Numbered from the stretch's first letter, positions 19,090 to 29,429 are shown. The stretch is DNA of 64,000 nt from Kordia sp. (GCF_022447245.1 NZ_JAKVBC010000009.1:91358-155357), one strand, 5' to 3'. The notes: generated from the sequence alone by a model not told the origin. Made by a program: numbers and translations.

Positions 19090-19674
19090 ATGAAACATAG
19101 CATATACTTTATTTTGATTTGTTTTTTGATGAGTTGCGGATCAAAAGAAAAAGAAACTACAAAAAAGCAAGCTAAAGAAACGCAAACTGTAGTTTCGGTT
19201 GATACTTAGAGTATTGTTGCTAACACTTTTGATAAATTAAATGTAATCGCACCTAAAGGAAGTCAATTACTAAGTGAAAGTGTAAAAATTCGAAATTTAG
19301 GGTTTGATGGCTACACTTTGCAAAAGGTCGAAGTGTCAGAATGTGAAGAATCTGGAGATGGAACACAAGATCCTAATGATGATAAAAAAATCAAATCTAT
19401 TAGCTTTAAAGACAATACATTTACCGTTGAATTTACTGTAGTAGAAAATTGTTGTTCAGCGTTTTTGTGTGAAGCAGAATTAGTAAGCAAATCCACACTG
19501 AACATCATATATCATGCTTATGGAAGACATTGTACTTGCTATTGTAAATTTATGTTGAAATATACTTTTGAAAAAAATGATTTCCTTGAAAACCTTGGAG
19601 AGAAAAAAATACCGATCACTCATGTACAATTCAATAGTGTTCGAAGCTCTAGAAAAAGATTCAAAAAATTCTAA
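19090..19674 (+). pseudogene. Lipoprotein gene with in-frame TAG
   Basis: ATG 19090 starts a lipoprotein signal (SIYFILICFLMSC, lipobox LMSC) and a lysine/threonine-rich linker. TAG at 19207-19209, codon 40, interrupts it, and the same frame continues without gap (SIVANTFDKLNVIAPKGSQL) to 19674. The second part is cysteine-rich (ENCCSAFLCEAE, HCTCYCKF). The total would be 194 residues. One substitution, for example CAG to TAG, explains the break. The function is unknown. The codon pattern and composition are the same on both sides of the stop, so it seems recent. Confidence 0.78.
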
Positions 19675-19688
19675 ATAATATACCGCTA

Positions 19689-20330
19689 ATGAGATACTTT
19701 ATTGTATTCATACTTTTTGGTTTTCTAAGTTGAACAACTAAAACGAGATCAGCAGACATTTGTTTGCCAGATGCAGGTATTAAAACTGCAAAAATGTATG
19801 CTGTAAATAATGCTGAGTATTATCGTATTTTAGAATATGATAGGAAAGGAAATCCTATAAAAGAATATCTCAAACTATTAAAAAAGACATATCAGCACGT
19901 GTTTATAAATGATACGTTGCGATATACTATAACTGAAAACTTAGATAGAGGAAATTATCCTGAAGGTGAACCAGATGCTGACTATATAGATACACTGTTT
20001 GTAAAGAAATTTGAAAAAGATGCAGGAAGGTATCTTTATGTTCAACTAGAGAATAAATTTGGTCTTCAAATTGAATTTACAATAACTAATTGTAGAAAAG
20101 AAGTATTAGTTGTGCATCTAAAAGGGAAGAAAATGCATGATATAGAATCCATAAAAGAAGATGGAAATGTCATCAAAACCATTGGCGTATATAATGAACC
20201 AGAAAAAACGATAGAAATCGTGAACTACACAGATTATAAATTTGATAGCCAAGGACATTGGGTTGAAAGGACATTGCGATTTGATGATGGCGGTATGACT
20301 ATTCAAAAACGCGAATTAGAATATTATTAA
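19689..20330 (+). pseudogene. Lipoprotein gene with TGA at the lipobox cysteine
   Basis: ATG 19689 opens RYFIVFILFGFLS followed by TGA at 19731-19733, where the lipobox Cys (TGT or TGC) belongs. The frame then stays open as TTKTRSADICLPDAGIKTAK to 20330, for 213 codons in all. The body contains Tyr-Asp strands (YRILEYDRKGNPIKEY, DYKFDSQGHWVERT) akin to the gene at 17923. One third-position change from TGT/TGC to TGA explains it. Translation from TTG 19764 would lack an export signal and is unlikely. The function is unknown. Confidence 0.78.
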
Positions 20331-20332
20331 AT

Positions 20333-20887
20333 ATGGGATTAGATATACTATTACAAACAGAAATTGAACTAGAAACAAAAGGCCTAGATGATTATAATAC
20401 CCAAAGCTTAAGCCGTGAATTTTGCAATTTAATCTGTCGAAGAGATATAGTTGATCATGAAGCTGAATTGGATCAAATTGGCAGACTAACGAATGTTGAT
20501 GTTTCTTGTATTTATCAGATGAATATGTATCCTGATGAAGGTGATATTGCAGAAGCTATAGAGTTTGCTGTAAATGAAGCTGAAAAAGAAAAGATTCTGG
20601 CTGAAGCAGAAATTTCCAGAAAAGCAATTACGGGAAATATTGATACGATATTGCAAACACTCAATGCACTCCTTGAAAAATTATCCAACATATTGAATTA
20701 GCCTTCTTTATTACACCAAACGGATGATGATGCACTAAACTCAAAGTATTACTTTTCAGATTTTAATCAAGACAAAGGAAAAGGATATATTGATAATAAT
20801 TTTGGTCAAGATTTACGAAACTTTAAACGTTTTGTAGAAACCGCTAAATCTATAGGAAACAAAACTATTTGGTTCATGTATGGGTAA
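20333..20887 (+). pseudogene. Cytoplasmic hypothetical gene with in-frame TAG
   Basis: ATG 20333 begins MGLDILLQTEIELETKG with no signal peptide. A first segment of 122 residues (an acidic, Glu/Ala-rich helix around 80-100) ends at TAG 20699-20701. The same frame continues as PSLLHQTDDDALNSKYYFSD and LRNFKRFVETAKSIGNKTIW to TAA 20885-20887, for 184 codons. The continuation reads like ordinary protein, so I take this as one gene with a nonsense codon; a genuine 122-residue product is possible. It follows the previous gene by two bases, suggesting a joint operon. No family is recognised. Confidence 0.65.
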
Positions 20888-20945
20888 TTTCTATACGATC
20901 GTATTAGAAATGCCGTTGTATTTGAAGATCTATTAAATCTACTAA

Positions 20946-21476
20946 ATGAAAAAAATAATAATTACTTTATGCAGCATTGTAATGGTAAGCTGTAACAGCT
21001 GTCCTGAAACGGAATCATATGCTACTTCTTGCTTTCAAAATGCTTCAAAACTACTTAAAAATAAAGCGACAAGTCAATTAGACTTTGCAGAAATTATCAA
21101 TTGTTTTGAATGGGATCGTTTGGAAATTCATTCTAAGAGTAATCATGAAGAGCTTAGCTGTTTCAAATTCCATCAAGTAGATCTTGATGATGGAATTCAT
21201 TTAGGAAAAGATTTAGAAGCTGAAATGGATTTTATCGATGGTGATCGTCATTGGTATTTTATACATTTTTACAAATATGATCAATTATTACCTGAAATTT
21301 TAGCTATCAATGAAGGGATTGCTAGTTTTTATAATTTGACACAAGACAGAAAATTGACACCATCTTTTCAAAAAGAAGCAGCTAACTTTTACTATACAAA
21401 AAGTATATATGGCGGAATTGCAGGAGAAACGTTGATGAAGCAACGACAACTTATTAAACTAGCTTCTGAAAAATAA
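20946..21476 (+). CDS. Putative lipoprotein, intact
   Basis: 176 residues with a lipoprotein signal (MKKIIITLCSIVMVSC, lipobox MVSC). The mature part has several cysteines (CNSCPETES, TSCFQNASKL, INCFEWDR, LSCFKFHQVD) and a DGDRHWYFIHFYKYD segment. I do not recognise a family. It is the only member of the run from 17.6 to 21.5 kb that reads without a lesion. It lies 58 bases after the broken gene at 20333. Confidence 0.7.
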   Translation: MKKIIITLCSIVMVSCNSCPETESYATSCFQNASKLLKNKATSQLDFAEIINCFEWDRLEIHSKSNHEELSCFKFHQVDLDDGIHLGKDLEAEMDFIDGDRHWYFIHFYKYDQLLPEILAINEGIASFYNLTQDRKLTPSFQKEAANFYYTKSIYGGIAGETLMKQRQLIKLASEK

Positions 21477-21540
21477 AGTCATTTCTTAAGAAATAGAAAC
21501 GACTTTGTGCATAAAAACAGTACGTCTTTTATTGTACGTC

Positions 21541-21783
21541 TCATTCAAGTTTTATTTGTCTTTGTGAAATTCTATATTGTAATTGTAAAGTGTTAAACTC
21601 TACAATAACTGGTGTTTGTTCAGGATGCAAAGGAATTGAAGGCGGTTGTCCGTTAACACCATAATAAACTTCTACTTGACCTGATGGTTCAAAAGTAAGT
21701 AAAACTTGTTCTGGGTACTTACTTGGTCTCACCTGTGCCTGACCATTGGTTCCTTGATCTAAAAGTAGTTTGGATCTTGTCAT
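21541..21783 (-). CDS. Small hypothetical protein
   Basis: 80 residues, rich in Gln and Pro (VRPSKYPEQVLLTFEPSG, GVNGQPPSIPLHPEQTPVIV), without signal peptide or membrane segment. The frame composition looks coding, and the ATG has an AT-rich leader. No family is recognised. It sits between the lipoprotein gene, with which it converges, and the second A2M gene. Confidence 0.5.
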   Translation of the reverse strand: MTRSKLLLDQGTNGQAQVRPSKYPEQVLLTFEPSGQVEVYYGVNGQPPSIPLHPEQTPVIVEFNTLQLQYRISQRQIKLE

Positions 21784-21989
21784 AATGACGTATTTTAAAA
21801 GATTAATAAATAATAGTTTGGTTATTGATATTATAAAATTGCATCTTTATAAGTTGCTGAGTGAGAGTAGCATTAACCAATGCGAAATACAGGTATATTA
21901 ACAGCAGAAGTAAGTGTTTTCTCTTAATTCTATGAAATAAGTATTAGCTGTAAAGGAACTATTTGAAAGTCAGCTAGTTTTTAGCTGAA

Positions 21990-22038
21990 GTAAAAGAAAA
22001 ACGCCTGTGTTATCTCAATTGTATGATAACACAGACGT
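21990..22038 (-). terminator. Terminator after the second A2M gene
   Basis: On the minus strand a 14-bp stem with one mismatch (22025-22038 with 22001-22014), a 10-base loop and a T-rich tail follow. It lies about 33 bases past the stop codon at 22071. Confidence 0.75.
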
Positions 22039-22070
22039 ATATGATTTCAAAGATGATCCAAAGGATAAAC

Positions 22071-25000
22071 CTAATCCACTTTTACACGGACACCTTCACT
22101 ATGACTGCTAAATTCTGGCGCATACATACTTTGAATGGTGGTAATTCCATTGGAGAAATCTCCTTTATTATTGACACGTAAATCGTATTCAAAAACAAAA
22201 ATACCTTTTGGTAAATAGTCAAAGAAGAAGTTAGTGCTTGCATCTTTGGTACTTTCATAATAACCCAAACCATCTTGCCTTTTGTATTGCGATAATACAT
22301 TCACAGGTTCAAAACCAGCAGCACGCATATCTTTCATATGTACAAATTCCATAGGTCTGTCGTTTCGCAATTCAATACGAACACGTACTAAATCGCCTAA
22401 TTCCAATTTGGTATTTTCGTCAATTTCGGTAATCACTTCGCCAGTACTGTCATACGTTCGTTTGAACAATTTTTTCTTCAATTGTAAAGACGTTTCTGCA
22501 GTTGTGATTTTATCCAAATCTTCAAAATATTGCCAGTACAATCCGCCCCAAGCAATCCCATTTCCTTTCTTCGTGATGGTCACTGTTGCCATTTCTGGTT
22601 TCACTTCGTTTCCATTCCATGAGGTTTTAAAATACCCAGTACCAGCTTCTACTTTTACATTTTCTAATGTTTCAGGCGAAATCTTTTGATCACCAATAGT
22701 TACATCAACCATATCTGTTACCGAAAGCCAATCACTTCCTTGTAATAATAATGCATACACTGCATCCGAAGTCGCTTTGGTGGTAGACCAACGATTGGTT
22801 TGTTTGTGCTTCAATAACCAAATCTTTAGATTATCTACCGTAGTGATATCTTCTGAAATTTCAGCAAAAGCTTCAATCATCAAGGCTTGTGTCTCAATAG
22901 GTGCTTGATACCAATACCAAGAAGCAGTATTTGCTTTCCAATACATGCCCAATTCTTCACTTGTAATACTATTTTCTTGAAGTGAACGTAAAATTCCTGT
23001 TGCTGTTTTTGCATGATTCATTCGGTGCGAAACCAATGCCATCAAACCTTTGGCATATAAGCTGCGTTTTAACCAATATTGATCAATTTGGCCTAAGTAA
23101 TAGTTCATGATTTTTTGCACATCATTTGAAGCTGGAATTTCCTCAAAGAAGCTTCGCATATACAAATAGTGCAACTGCGTGTAAGACAAATGATCTTTTG
23201 ATAAATCTGCTTTTTTATCGTATTTGCGAATGTCATTATATTCTTTAACGAATTCCTTATCAAGATAGGTAACGGCTTTTTGTACAAGCCTTTTGGTATC
23301 ATTATCTTGTTTTACATTCACGCCTAATTTTCTTAAATGACCAAAGCCAGTCATAATATGTTGCGTGATGAATCTATTGCCACGTCCGTCAGCAAACCAA
23401 GGAAAAGCACCTGAAAGCAACTGCATTTGTTGTAGCTTTTTGAACGTACGTGTTTCTTCATTTTTCATACGATTCAGATCAAATAACAAGGCAATTCGCT
23501 TTTTTTGTTCTGTTTCTGACTGTGCATCGCGAACCCACGGAGTTTCTTGCAGTATTAACGATTTTAATTCCTGATTCTTCTCTAAATTACTCAACAAGGC
23601 ATCTGAAGATTTCCACTGATTGAACACATCTTGAATTCTAGGATTGCTATTTGCAATATGACTAGCCAACGAATTTGCGTAATAACGTGAAAATGTTTGC
23701 TCCGAACACTCATACGGATATTCCATTAAATATGGTAAGGCTTGTACAGCATACCACGCAGGATTAGAAGTCATTTCCAAACTCAATTTGTGATGTGCAA
23801 GCGTACTAGATTTTGTATTTGCTAATTTGTCTAAAGTAAATGTCTTTGTTTCGTCAGAACGAATCCACATAGGAAGTGTTTCTGTTACTAACATTCTGTT
23901 TGACAATACAGGCAATGCATTTTGTTCGCCATCACAAAATTCGCCTGCTTTGGCAATAATGGTATACTGAACCGCTTGTAAATTTTGTGGTACATACAGT
24001 GTCCACGAAACTTGTGTATTTCCTTTGGCATCTACTGAAAAAGATTGTGTTGGATTTCCGGTACGTGGAAACAACGCAGGATTGATATCGTTTCCATTTA
24101 TTGGATCTTCCAATTGTAAGGAAGCTTCACCACGTAAGTTCTTTTCAGAAAGATTAGAAATTTTTGTGCTGATTACAACTTCATCACCTTCACGGAAAAA
24201 ACGTGGCGCATTTGGCAACACCATCAATTCTTTCTGTGTTACTGTTGTCAGTGTTTTTGTTGCAGAATGCAATTCTTTGGTATGTGCTAATAATTGTACA
24301 TTCCATTTGGTCAACGCTTCAGGTGTTGTAAAAGTAAATGAAACATTGCCTTCACTATCAGTTTGTAATTGTGGAAAGAAAAAGGCAGTTTCATTTAAAT
24401 TTTTTCTTGGAACTACAGTTTCATTAGACAATGGTTTTTGAAGAGCATTTCCATTAGTAATTGTATCATATTGTGCCAATTTATTACCACTAATCTTAGC
24501 TTTTTTATCTCCAAGGCCATATTGTAATTCAGTATTTCCAGCATCATCATAATCGGCTTCTTCTTCAACTTCAGCCACTTTCATTGTTACAGGCTCAGCC
24601 ATTCTCGCAGATTCAAACACTACGCCTTTTCTAAAACGACCTCGTCTTGAACCGTGAAAATACAAGCCAAACCAATTGAGTCGATCATACGATTGTGCAG
24701 AGTAACTATAGTTATTTCTATAAGTATCTCCAAAACGTGTAACTCCGAAACTTTTACCTGCATTGATATTTATATAACTGTAATATTTTGGTTGATAGAA
24801 CGGACTAAAACTCCATTTGTGAGATCTGAATTCATCCAGAGAAGCGTCATACATGCTAGAAAGCATTTCTGCAGCTACCTTTTCACCTTTTGGTCCTTTG
24901 ATACGGAAACTCCAAGTTTCCTCTTGTCCAGGCTTTAATTTATCTCTGAAGGTTGAGGTTTCTATCGTTAATTTTGTTGGTGGATATTTTACAACTACTG

Positions 25001-28000
25001 AAACTTGTTTTTCAACATAACTATTAAAAATGGTTCCTGTGCAATGAATTTTAAAGCCACCTTCATCTTTTTTGTCAACAGGAATTTTAATCGTTTTTTT
25101 ACCATCTTTTAATGAAACTTGATATGATTGTACAATCTGTTTATCTTTTTCGATATCAACCGTAACCTTCATTGCTTTTGTTGCCGAATTGATTGTTAAA
25201 AGGACTTCGTCACCTGATTCATACGCTTTTTTATCAACAGCTATTTCCAATAATTTGTTATCGGCAGCAATTTTATCTTTTGTATTCCAAACATCTGTGT
25301 ACATGACATCTTTGATCTCATAACCATTTTCATCAATGGTGAGCAATTCTACAATGTATTTTCCTGATTCCCAACGTTTAATTTTTCCTAATTCGAGTTT
25401 GTTGCTTTTTTCGGTATCAAACGTTTCACTAAATACATTTTTGCCTTTTTTCCATTTTAAATAATCCTGTTCTTCAACAGTATACGCTTCATGTGGAAAC
25501 AACTTTTTGAATTCAGTTTCTGAAATGGATTTGTAATCAGGAACTTTAAAAGGACGTGGACGTAATACACGATCTGGTGCTTGTAATTTATGAATCGTTA
25601 ATGTTCCCTTAGCAGGAACTTTTTCACCATTTAGATTTTTTATAATGACTTTTGCAGTGTAATCACGTTTGGTGGCATTCAACTTACGATCCATCACAAT
25701 ATTGGCATTTAAACTGTGATAACCCACATGAACAATGGTTGAGGTACTGCGCGTTTCTCCATTGATATCTGTAATATTTGCGGTAACTTCATAATCAAAT
25801 ACAGGCAGTAATTCTTTGTCAGCACTTGCATCAGGAATAGCTTTGAAGGTAATTTCAAAATTTCCAGATGCATCTGTCGTTGTTTCTCCACTAGTAATTT
25901 GTTGTGAATCTGTATTTAGATAAGGTCTTCTCCAAAATGCCCAATGTGGATAGCGTGGCGTACGTTTTACAGAATAACTAACTTTTGCATCAGAGATGGT
26001 ACTTCCCGCGAAAGCGATAGCATTTCCTTTAGCTATGACAGAATCATTTATGGCAAATGCTTTTGTAATTGGTAAAAACGTTGCTTCAAACTTTGGACGT
26101 TTGTATTCTTCCACAGAAAAATTAGTGCTTCCAATACCTTGATCATCTTTGAATACTTGGATTGAGTAATTTCCTGTTAAGCCATTATTAGGGATCACAA
26201 ATTCGCCTTTTAATGAACCGTATTCGTTGGTGCTAAATGATTGTTCACTGACAATTTGATAATTCGCATCGCGCAGTGTGAGTTTCACTTTTTCGTTGCT
26301 TTCAATGGTAGATTTTGTACCTTCTCTTCGAACTAAAATTCCTTTGAAATACACTATTTGCGATGGTCTGTAAATACTTCTGTCTGTAAATAAAAAGAGT
26401 GAACTTCTTGGATTTGAATTGTCAGAAAGGTTTCGACTGTAGAAATTAAAATTGTCAAAGTGAGCAACATCGTTTTGTTTCGAAACTTTGATGTCTAAAT
26501 CATACATACGACCACTATGATTTCCGTTTAGTGTAGCACTTCCTGTATTATCTGTTGTGAGTGTTTGCGTTTGTGTTTTTCCTCTGTAGCCGACTTTGTA
26601 TGATATATGAAGTTTTTGATTCGGAATTGATGTTCCGTCATTTCTGTCTGTAAGTTGAAAAATATACCTAGATGCTGTTTTTTTATGCGTAATGGCAATA
26701 TTGGTTACTTGTATGATATCAGTAGCTAAAAACGATTTCTTTAGCGTTTCAGTCGGAGAAGCCGTAATGAGATAGAAACCATTTTTTAATGGTGGGACTG
26801 CAACTTCAGTAGTGTGATTATGATAATCATTTTCTGTAGGTAAATTAGCATTCCATGTTTCACTAATTGGCAACTTGTTGATGAATTTTACACGTTCTAC
26901 ATCATTGTATAATTCATAATAATTTTTCAATTGATTATAATTGATTTTACGCACAGAAAAATACAATTGTGCTACATTTTGATAATTGATAGATAGTATC
27001 GAATGTTTCCCAATTGGAATGACTTCTTCTGTTGTGAGTCTAATTATTTTTTCTTCAATATTGCTTTTAATGACTTTACACTTTTTGGCAGCTTCACTTT
27101 CTGGAAACTTACTAATGACTGCATCACATAATGTGATGGCAGTTTTATATTTCCACTTGTACTTTTCTGGAGTATTGATATTGTATTGATCTCCAAATTG
27201 CTTTTGTAATTCGGCAGTTTCAGCATCGTACATTCCTGAATATGGATGCGATGCGAAAGTCGTTTTTTCATTCTGATACACTTGAATCAGTTTTTCTTTT
27301 GATCCTTTAAATGTAGCGTTGCCTTGTACAAACTTCAAACGCTCTATATTTACATTGATTAAGGCTTCTGGAGATTTGTCATTTAAGTGAAAACGAATCA
27401 AATCCTGATAGATTTTTAATGCTTTAAATTCTTGTGAAAGTGCATCTTTAGAAGTTAAACTAAGTTCTGAAAAAAGTGTTGCATCGCACAAATACTCCTC
27501 ATTGTCAATTTCAAAAGTCTCACTTGGTTTGGTAATTGTGTTTTCAGGCGATTTGAAAAACTCTAAGGCATTATGAGCCAAGAAGTCATATACCGTTGGG
27601 CGATAAATTTTAGATCCTTTTTGTGTGTTTAAAATTTCGTTGAACTCTTTTAAGTTGATATTTTGTAACTGTGCTGGATTTTCGAGAGAAGCTTCTAAAA
27701 GTGTAAAAACTTCCTTAAATAAAGTATCTAAATCCCACGTTCTAAAATCATTGGTATCTACTTTTTCTGCAGTCTTCGTTCGATCGTAAAATTTATAACG
27801 ATTTGCTTGAAAATATTGCCAATACAACTGTCCTAAAATACTTTGTAAAATATTTTTTGAAGGAAATGTTTGTGTGGCAATTTCTGCTTTGAGTTCATTG
27901 ACAATTGTTAATTCTGCATTTTCTTCTAGTGTTAACTGATAGTTAGATTTGTGCAGAAATGCTTTGATGATCTGCGGATTGTTTTGATCGCGCTTTGCAA

Positions 28001-28154
28001 TTGCGTAAATTTGGGAGACTTTTTCTAAAGCTGACTTGGTCAATCCTTTGTTTTCAAGCGCAGTTACTTCTTTCCATAATTGGGAATATTTTTCTTGGGC
28101 GTCTGAGAATTGACTAAACAATAGAATCATAAATAAAGTGAGGACGTTTTTCAT
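22071..28154 (-). CDS. Alpha-2-macroglobulin family protein
   Basis: 2027 residues, with signal peptide MKNVLTLFMILLFSQFSDA. The architecture matches the neighbour at 10805: a helical N-terminal part (~20-370), macroglobulin-like strands with FLFTDRSIYRPSQIVYFKG, an A2M domain from RKNLNETAFFFPQL, a thioester motif CSEQ (Cys1483-Gln1486) in YPYECSEQTFSRYYAN, an alpha-helical toroid, and a C-terminal domain ending in YAPEFSSHSEGVRVKVD. Where the neighbour has the TonB-plug module, this one has only ~90 residues of acidic low-complexity linker (AEVEEEADYDDAGN), as expected for a bait region. Bacterial A2Ms are thought to trap proteases in the periplasm or on the surface. No pbpC partner is present. 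Confidence 0.93.
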   Translation of the reverse strand: MKNVLTLFMILLFSQFSDAQEKYSQLWKEVTALENKGLTKSALEKVSQIYAIAKRDQNNPQIIKAFLHKSNYQLTLEENAELTIVNELKAEIATQTFPSKNILQSILGQLYWQYFQANRYKFYDRTKTAEKVDTNDFRTWDLDTLFKEVFTLLEASLENPAQLQNINLKEFNEILNTQKGSKIYRPTVYDFLAHNALEFFKSPENTITKPSETFEIDNEEYLCDATLFSELSLTSKDALSQEFKALKIYQDLIRFHLNDKSPEALINVNIERLKFVQGNATFKGSKEKLIQVYQNEKTTFASHPYSGMYDAETAELQKQFGDQYNINTPEKYKWKYKTAITLCDAVISKFPESEAAKKCKVIKSNIEEKIIRLTTEEVIPIGKHSILSINYQNVAQLYFSVRKINYNQLKNYYELYNDVERVKFINKLPISETWNANLPTENDYHNHTTEVAVPPLKNGFYLITASPTETLKKSFLATDIIQVTNIAITHKKTASRYIFQLTDRNDGTSIPNQKLHISYKVGYRGKTQTQTLTTDNTGSATLNGNHSGRMYDLDIKVSKQNDVAHFDNFNFYSRNLSDNSNPRSSLFLFTDRSIYRPSQIVYFKGILVRREGTKSTIESNEKVKLTLRDANYQIVSEQSFSTNEYGSLKGEFVIPNNGLTGNYSIQVFKDDQGIGSTNFSVEEYKRPKFEATFLPITKAFAINDSVIAKGNAIAFAGSTISDAKVSYSVKRTPRYPHWAFWRRPYLNTDSQQITSGETTTDASGNFEITFKAIPDASADKELLPVFDYEVTANITDINGETRSTSTIVHVGYHSLNANIVMDRKLNATKRDYTAKVIIKNLNGEKVPAKGTLTIHKLQAPDRVLRPRPFKVPDYKSISETEFKKLFPHEAYTVEEQDYLKWKKGKNVFSETFDTEKSNKLELGKIKRWESGKYIVELLTIDENGYEIKDVMYTDVWNTKDKIAADNKLLEIAVDKKAYESGDEVLLTINSATKAMKVTVDIEKDKQIVQSYQVSLKDGKKTIKIPVDKKDEGGFKIHCTGTIFNSYVEKQVSVVVKYPPTKLTIETSTFRDKLKPGQEETWSFRIKGPKGEKVAAEMLSSMYDASLDEFRSHKWSFSPFYQPKYYSYININAGKSFGVTRFGDTYRNNYSYSAQSYDRLNWFGLYFHGSRRGRFRKGVVFESARMAEPVTMKVAEVEEEADYDDAGNTELQYGLGDKKAKISGNKLAQYDTITNGNALQKPLSNETVVPRKNLNETAFFFPQLQTDSEGNVSFTFTTPEALTKWNVQLLAHTKELHSATKTLTTVTQKELMVLPNAPRFFREGDEVVISTKISNLSEKNLRGEASLQLEDPINGNDINPALFPRTGNPTQSFSVDAKGNTQVSWTLYVPQNLQAVQYTIIAKAGEFCDGEQNALPVLSNRMLVTETLPMWIRSDETKTFTLDKLANTKSSTLAHHKLSLEMTSNPAWYAVQALPYLMEYPYECSEQTFSRYYANSLASHIANSNPRIQDVFNQWKSSDALLSNLEKNQELKSLILQETPWVRDAQSETEQKKRIALLFDLNRMKNEETRTFKKLQQMQLLSGAFPWFADGRGNRFITQHIMTGFGHLRKLGVNVKQDNDTKRLVQKAVTYLDKEFVKEYNDIRKYDKKADLSKDHLSYTQLHYLYMRSFFEEIPASNDVQKIMNYYLGQIDQYWLKRSLYAKGLMALVSHRMNHAKTATGILRSLQENSITSEELGMYWKANTASWYWYQAPIETQALMIEAFAEISEDITTVDNLKIWLLKHKQTNRWSTTKATSDAVYALLLQGSDWLSVTDMVDVTIGDQKISPETLENVKVEAGTGYFKTSWNGNEVKPEMATVTITKKGNGIAWGGLYWQYFEDLDKITTAETSLQLKKKLFKRTYDSTGEVITEIDENTKLELGDLVRVRIELRNDRPMEFVHMKDMRAAGFEPVNVLSQYKRQDGLGYYESTKDASTNFFFDYLPKGIFVFEYDLRVNNKGDFSNGITTIQSMYAPEFSSHSEGVRVKVD

Positions 28155-28466
28155 TCGGGTTATAATTTATTCACAATGTAAAAGCTATTCTTTCGTTGTT
28201 CTTAGTATAAAACTTTACAATAGGTTTTTTACGTATGTAAAGTAAGAATTTTTACAAACAATAGCGTTTACTTGTGTGTTATTATTTTGATACATCTAAA
28301 TTTTAAAAAACAAAGAGTATTCCAAAAATTGATCTTGATACTATTTATTTCTTAAAAACCGTAAGCAAATAAAGAAGTGAATGACCAAAGCTTTAGATAT
28401 TTTGTATATGAAATAGTATCTTTGAGATTAATAAGTTCATAAGTTATTGAAATTAAGAAAAAACAA
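28155..28466. other. Divergent intergenic region
   Basis: About 310 AT-rich bases between the A2M gene and the TPR gene. A TAGCTTTT sequence on the minus strand (28180-28187) and a TATCTTTG on the plus strand (28417-28424) are candidate -7 boxes. Nothing else is seen. Confidence 0.4.
28417..28424 (+). promoter_or_regulatory. Putative -7 promoter box for the TPR gene
   Basis: TATCTTTG fully matches TAnnTTTG and lies 43 bases ahead of the ATG at 28467. A TTTG at 28401-28404 is too close to be a good -33 partner. Confidence 0.45.
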
Positions 28467-29420
28467 ATGAAGTATTATTTTTTAGTCCTTTTATGTGTTC
28501 CGATGTTATTAATGAGTCAAACAACAGCCGAAACAGTCAAACAATTATTTGATAGTAAACAGTATAGTAAAGCAGAATCTATTTTAAAAGTTGCGGTAGA
28601 AAATTCACCGAACGATCGCCAGTTGATTGAGCTTTTAGGTGATGCGTATGGATATCAAGAAAAATGGGATGGCGCTATTGAAAACTATGAAAAACTAGTT
28701 AAAATGGACGATTATAATGCAAATTACCATTATAAGTTTGGAGGTGCTAAAGGAATGAAAGCTTTGGAAGTGAGTAAATTTAGAGCTTTAGGATTAATTG
28801 GTGATGTAAAAAGATCCTTTAACCGTGCTGCTGAACTTGATCCTACACATATTGATGTGCGCTGGGCAATGGTTGAATTGTATATGCAATTGCCCGGAAT
28901 TATTGGAGGAAGCTATAAGAAATCAATGAAGTATGCCAACGAATTGGAAAACCTTTCCAAAGTAGATGGCTATTTAGCCAAAGGATATATTTACGAATAC
29001 GATGATGAACCTGAATTGGCAGAAGAATATTATAAAAAAGCGATTGAAGTTGGTGGATCTGTAACTTGTTATGATAAGTTGACAAGTTTATATCAGAAAG
29101 AGCATAAGCCTTTAAAAGCCATTGAAAATATGGAAAACTCGCATAAGAAACACCAACGTAATGCAATACATTATCAAATTGGAAAGGTTGCTGCCGATTA
29201 TAATGTTCAGTTAGAAAAAGGGGAAAAGTGTTTGTATACTTACATCACAAATTATACAGCAAAAGATGGCGTACCTGTGTGTTGGGCATATTACCGCTTG
29301 TCGCAAATCTTTACGCACAAAGGTGATAAAAGCAAGGCCTTGGAATGGATTAATAAAGCTTTAGCAGCTGAACAATTAGATCCATTTGAAGAACACAAAG
29401 AGAAGATTTTGAAGATGTAA
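28467..29420 (+). CDS. Secreted tetratricopeptide repeat protein
   Basis: 317 residues with a signal peptide (MKYYFLVLLCVPMLLMS, cut before Q). The rest consists of TPR-like helical pairs: AVENSPNDRQLIELLGDAYG, WDGAIENYEKLVKMDDYNA, SFNRAAELDPTHIDV, AEEYYKKAIEVGG and KSKALEWINKAL. TPR arrays bind partner proteins, so a periplasmic scaffold role is likely; the partner cannot be told. It is transcribed away from the A2M gene, from its own promoter candidate. Confidence 0.85.
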   Translation: MKYYFLVLLCVPMLLMSQTTAETVKQLFDSKQYSKAESILKVAVENSPNDRQLIELLGDAYGYQEKWDGAIENYEKLVKMDDYNANYHYKFGGAKGMKALEVSKFRALGLIGDVKRSFNRAAELDPTHIDVRWAMVELYMQLPGIIGGSYKKSMKYANELENLSKVDGYLAKGYIYEYDDEPELAEEYYKKAIEVGGSVTCYDKLTSLYQKEHKPLKAIENMENSHKKHQRNAIHYQIGKVAADYNVQLEKGEKCLYTYITNYTAKDGVPVCWAYYRLSQIFTHKGDKSKALEWINKALAAEQLDPFEEHKEKILKM

Positions 29421-29429
29421 TGAATACTG

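Noticed and set aside
19731..19733. Selenocysteine at the lipobox
   Set aside because: No recoding element was recognised, and lipoprotein modification needs a cysteine thiol; a simple TGT/TGC-to-TGA change is enough.
10805..28154. An insertion-sequence or composite-transposon origin of the A2M pair
   Set aside because: No transposase, terminal inverted repeats or target duplication were seen; the pair reads as an ordinary gene duplication.
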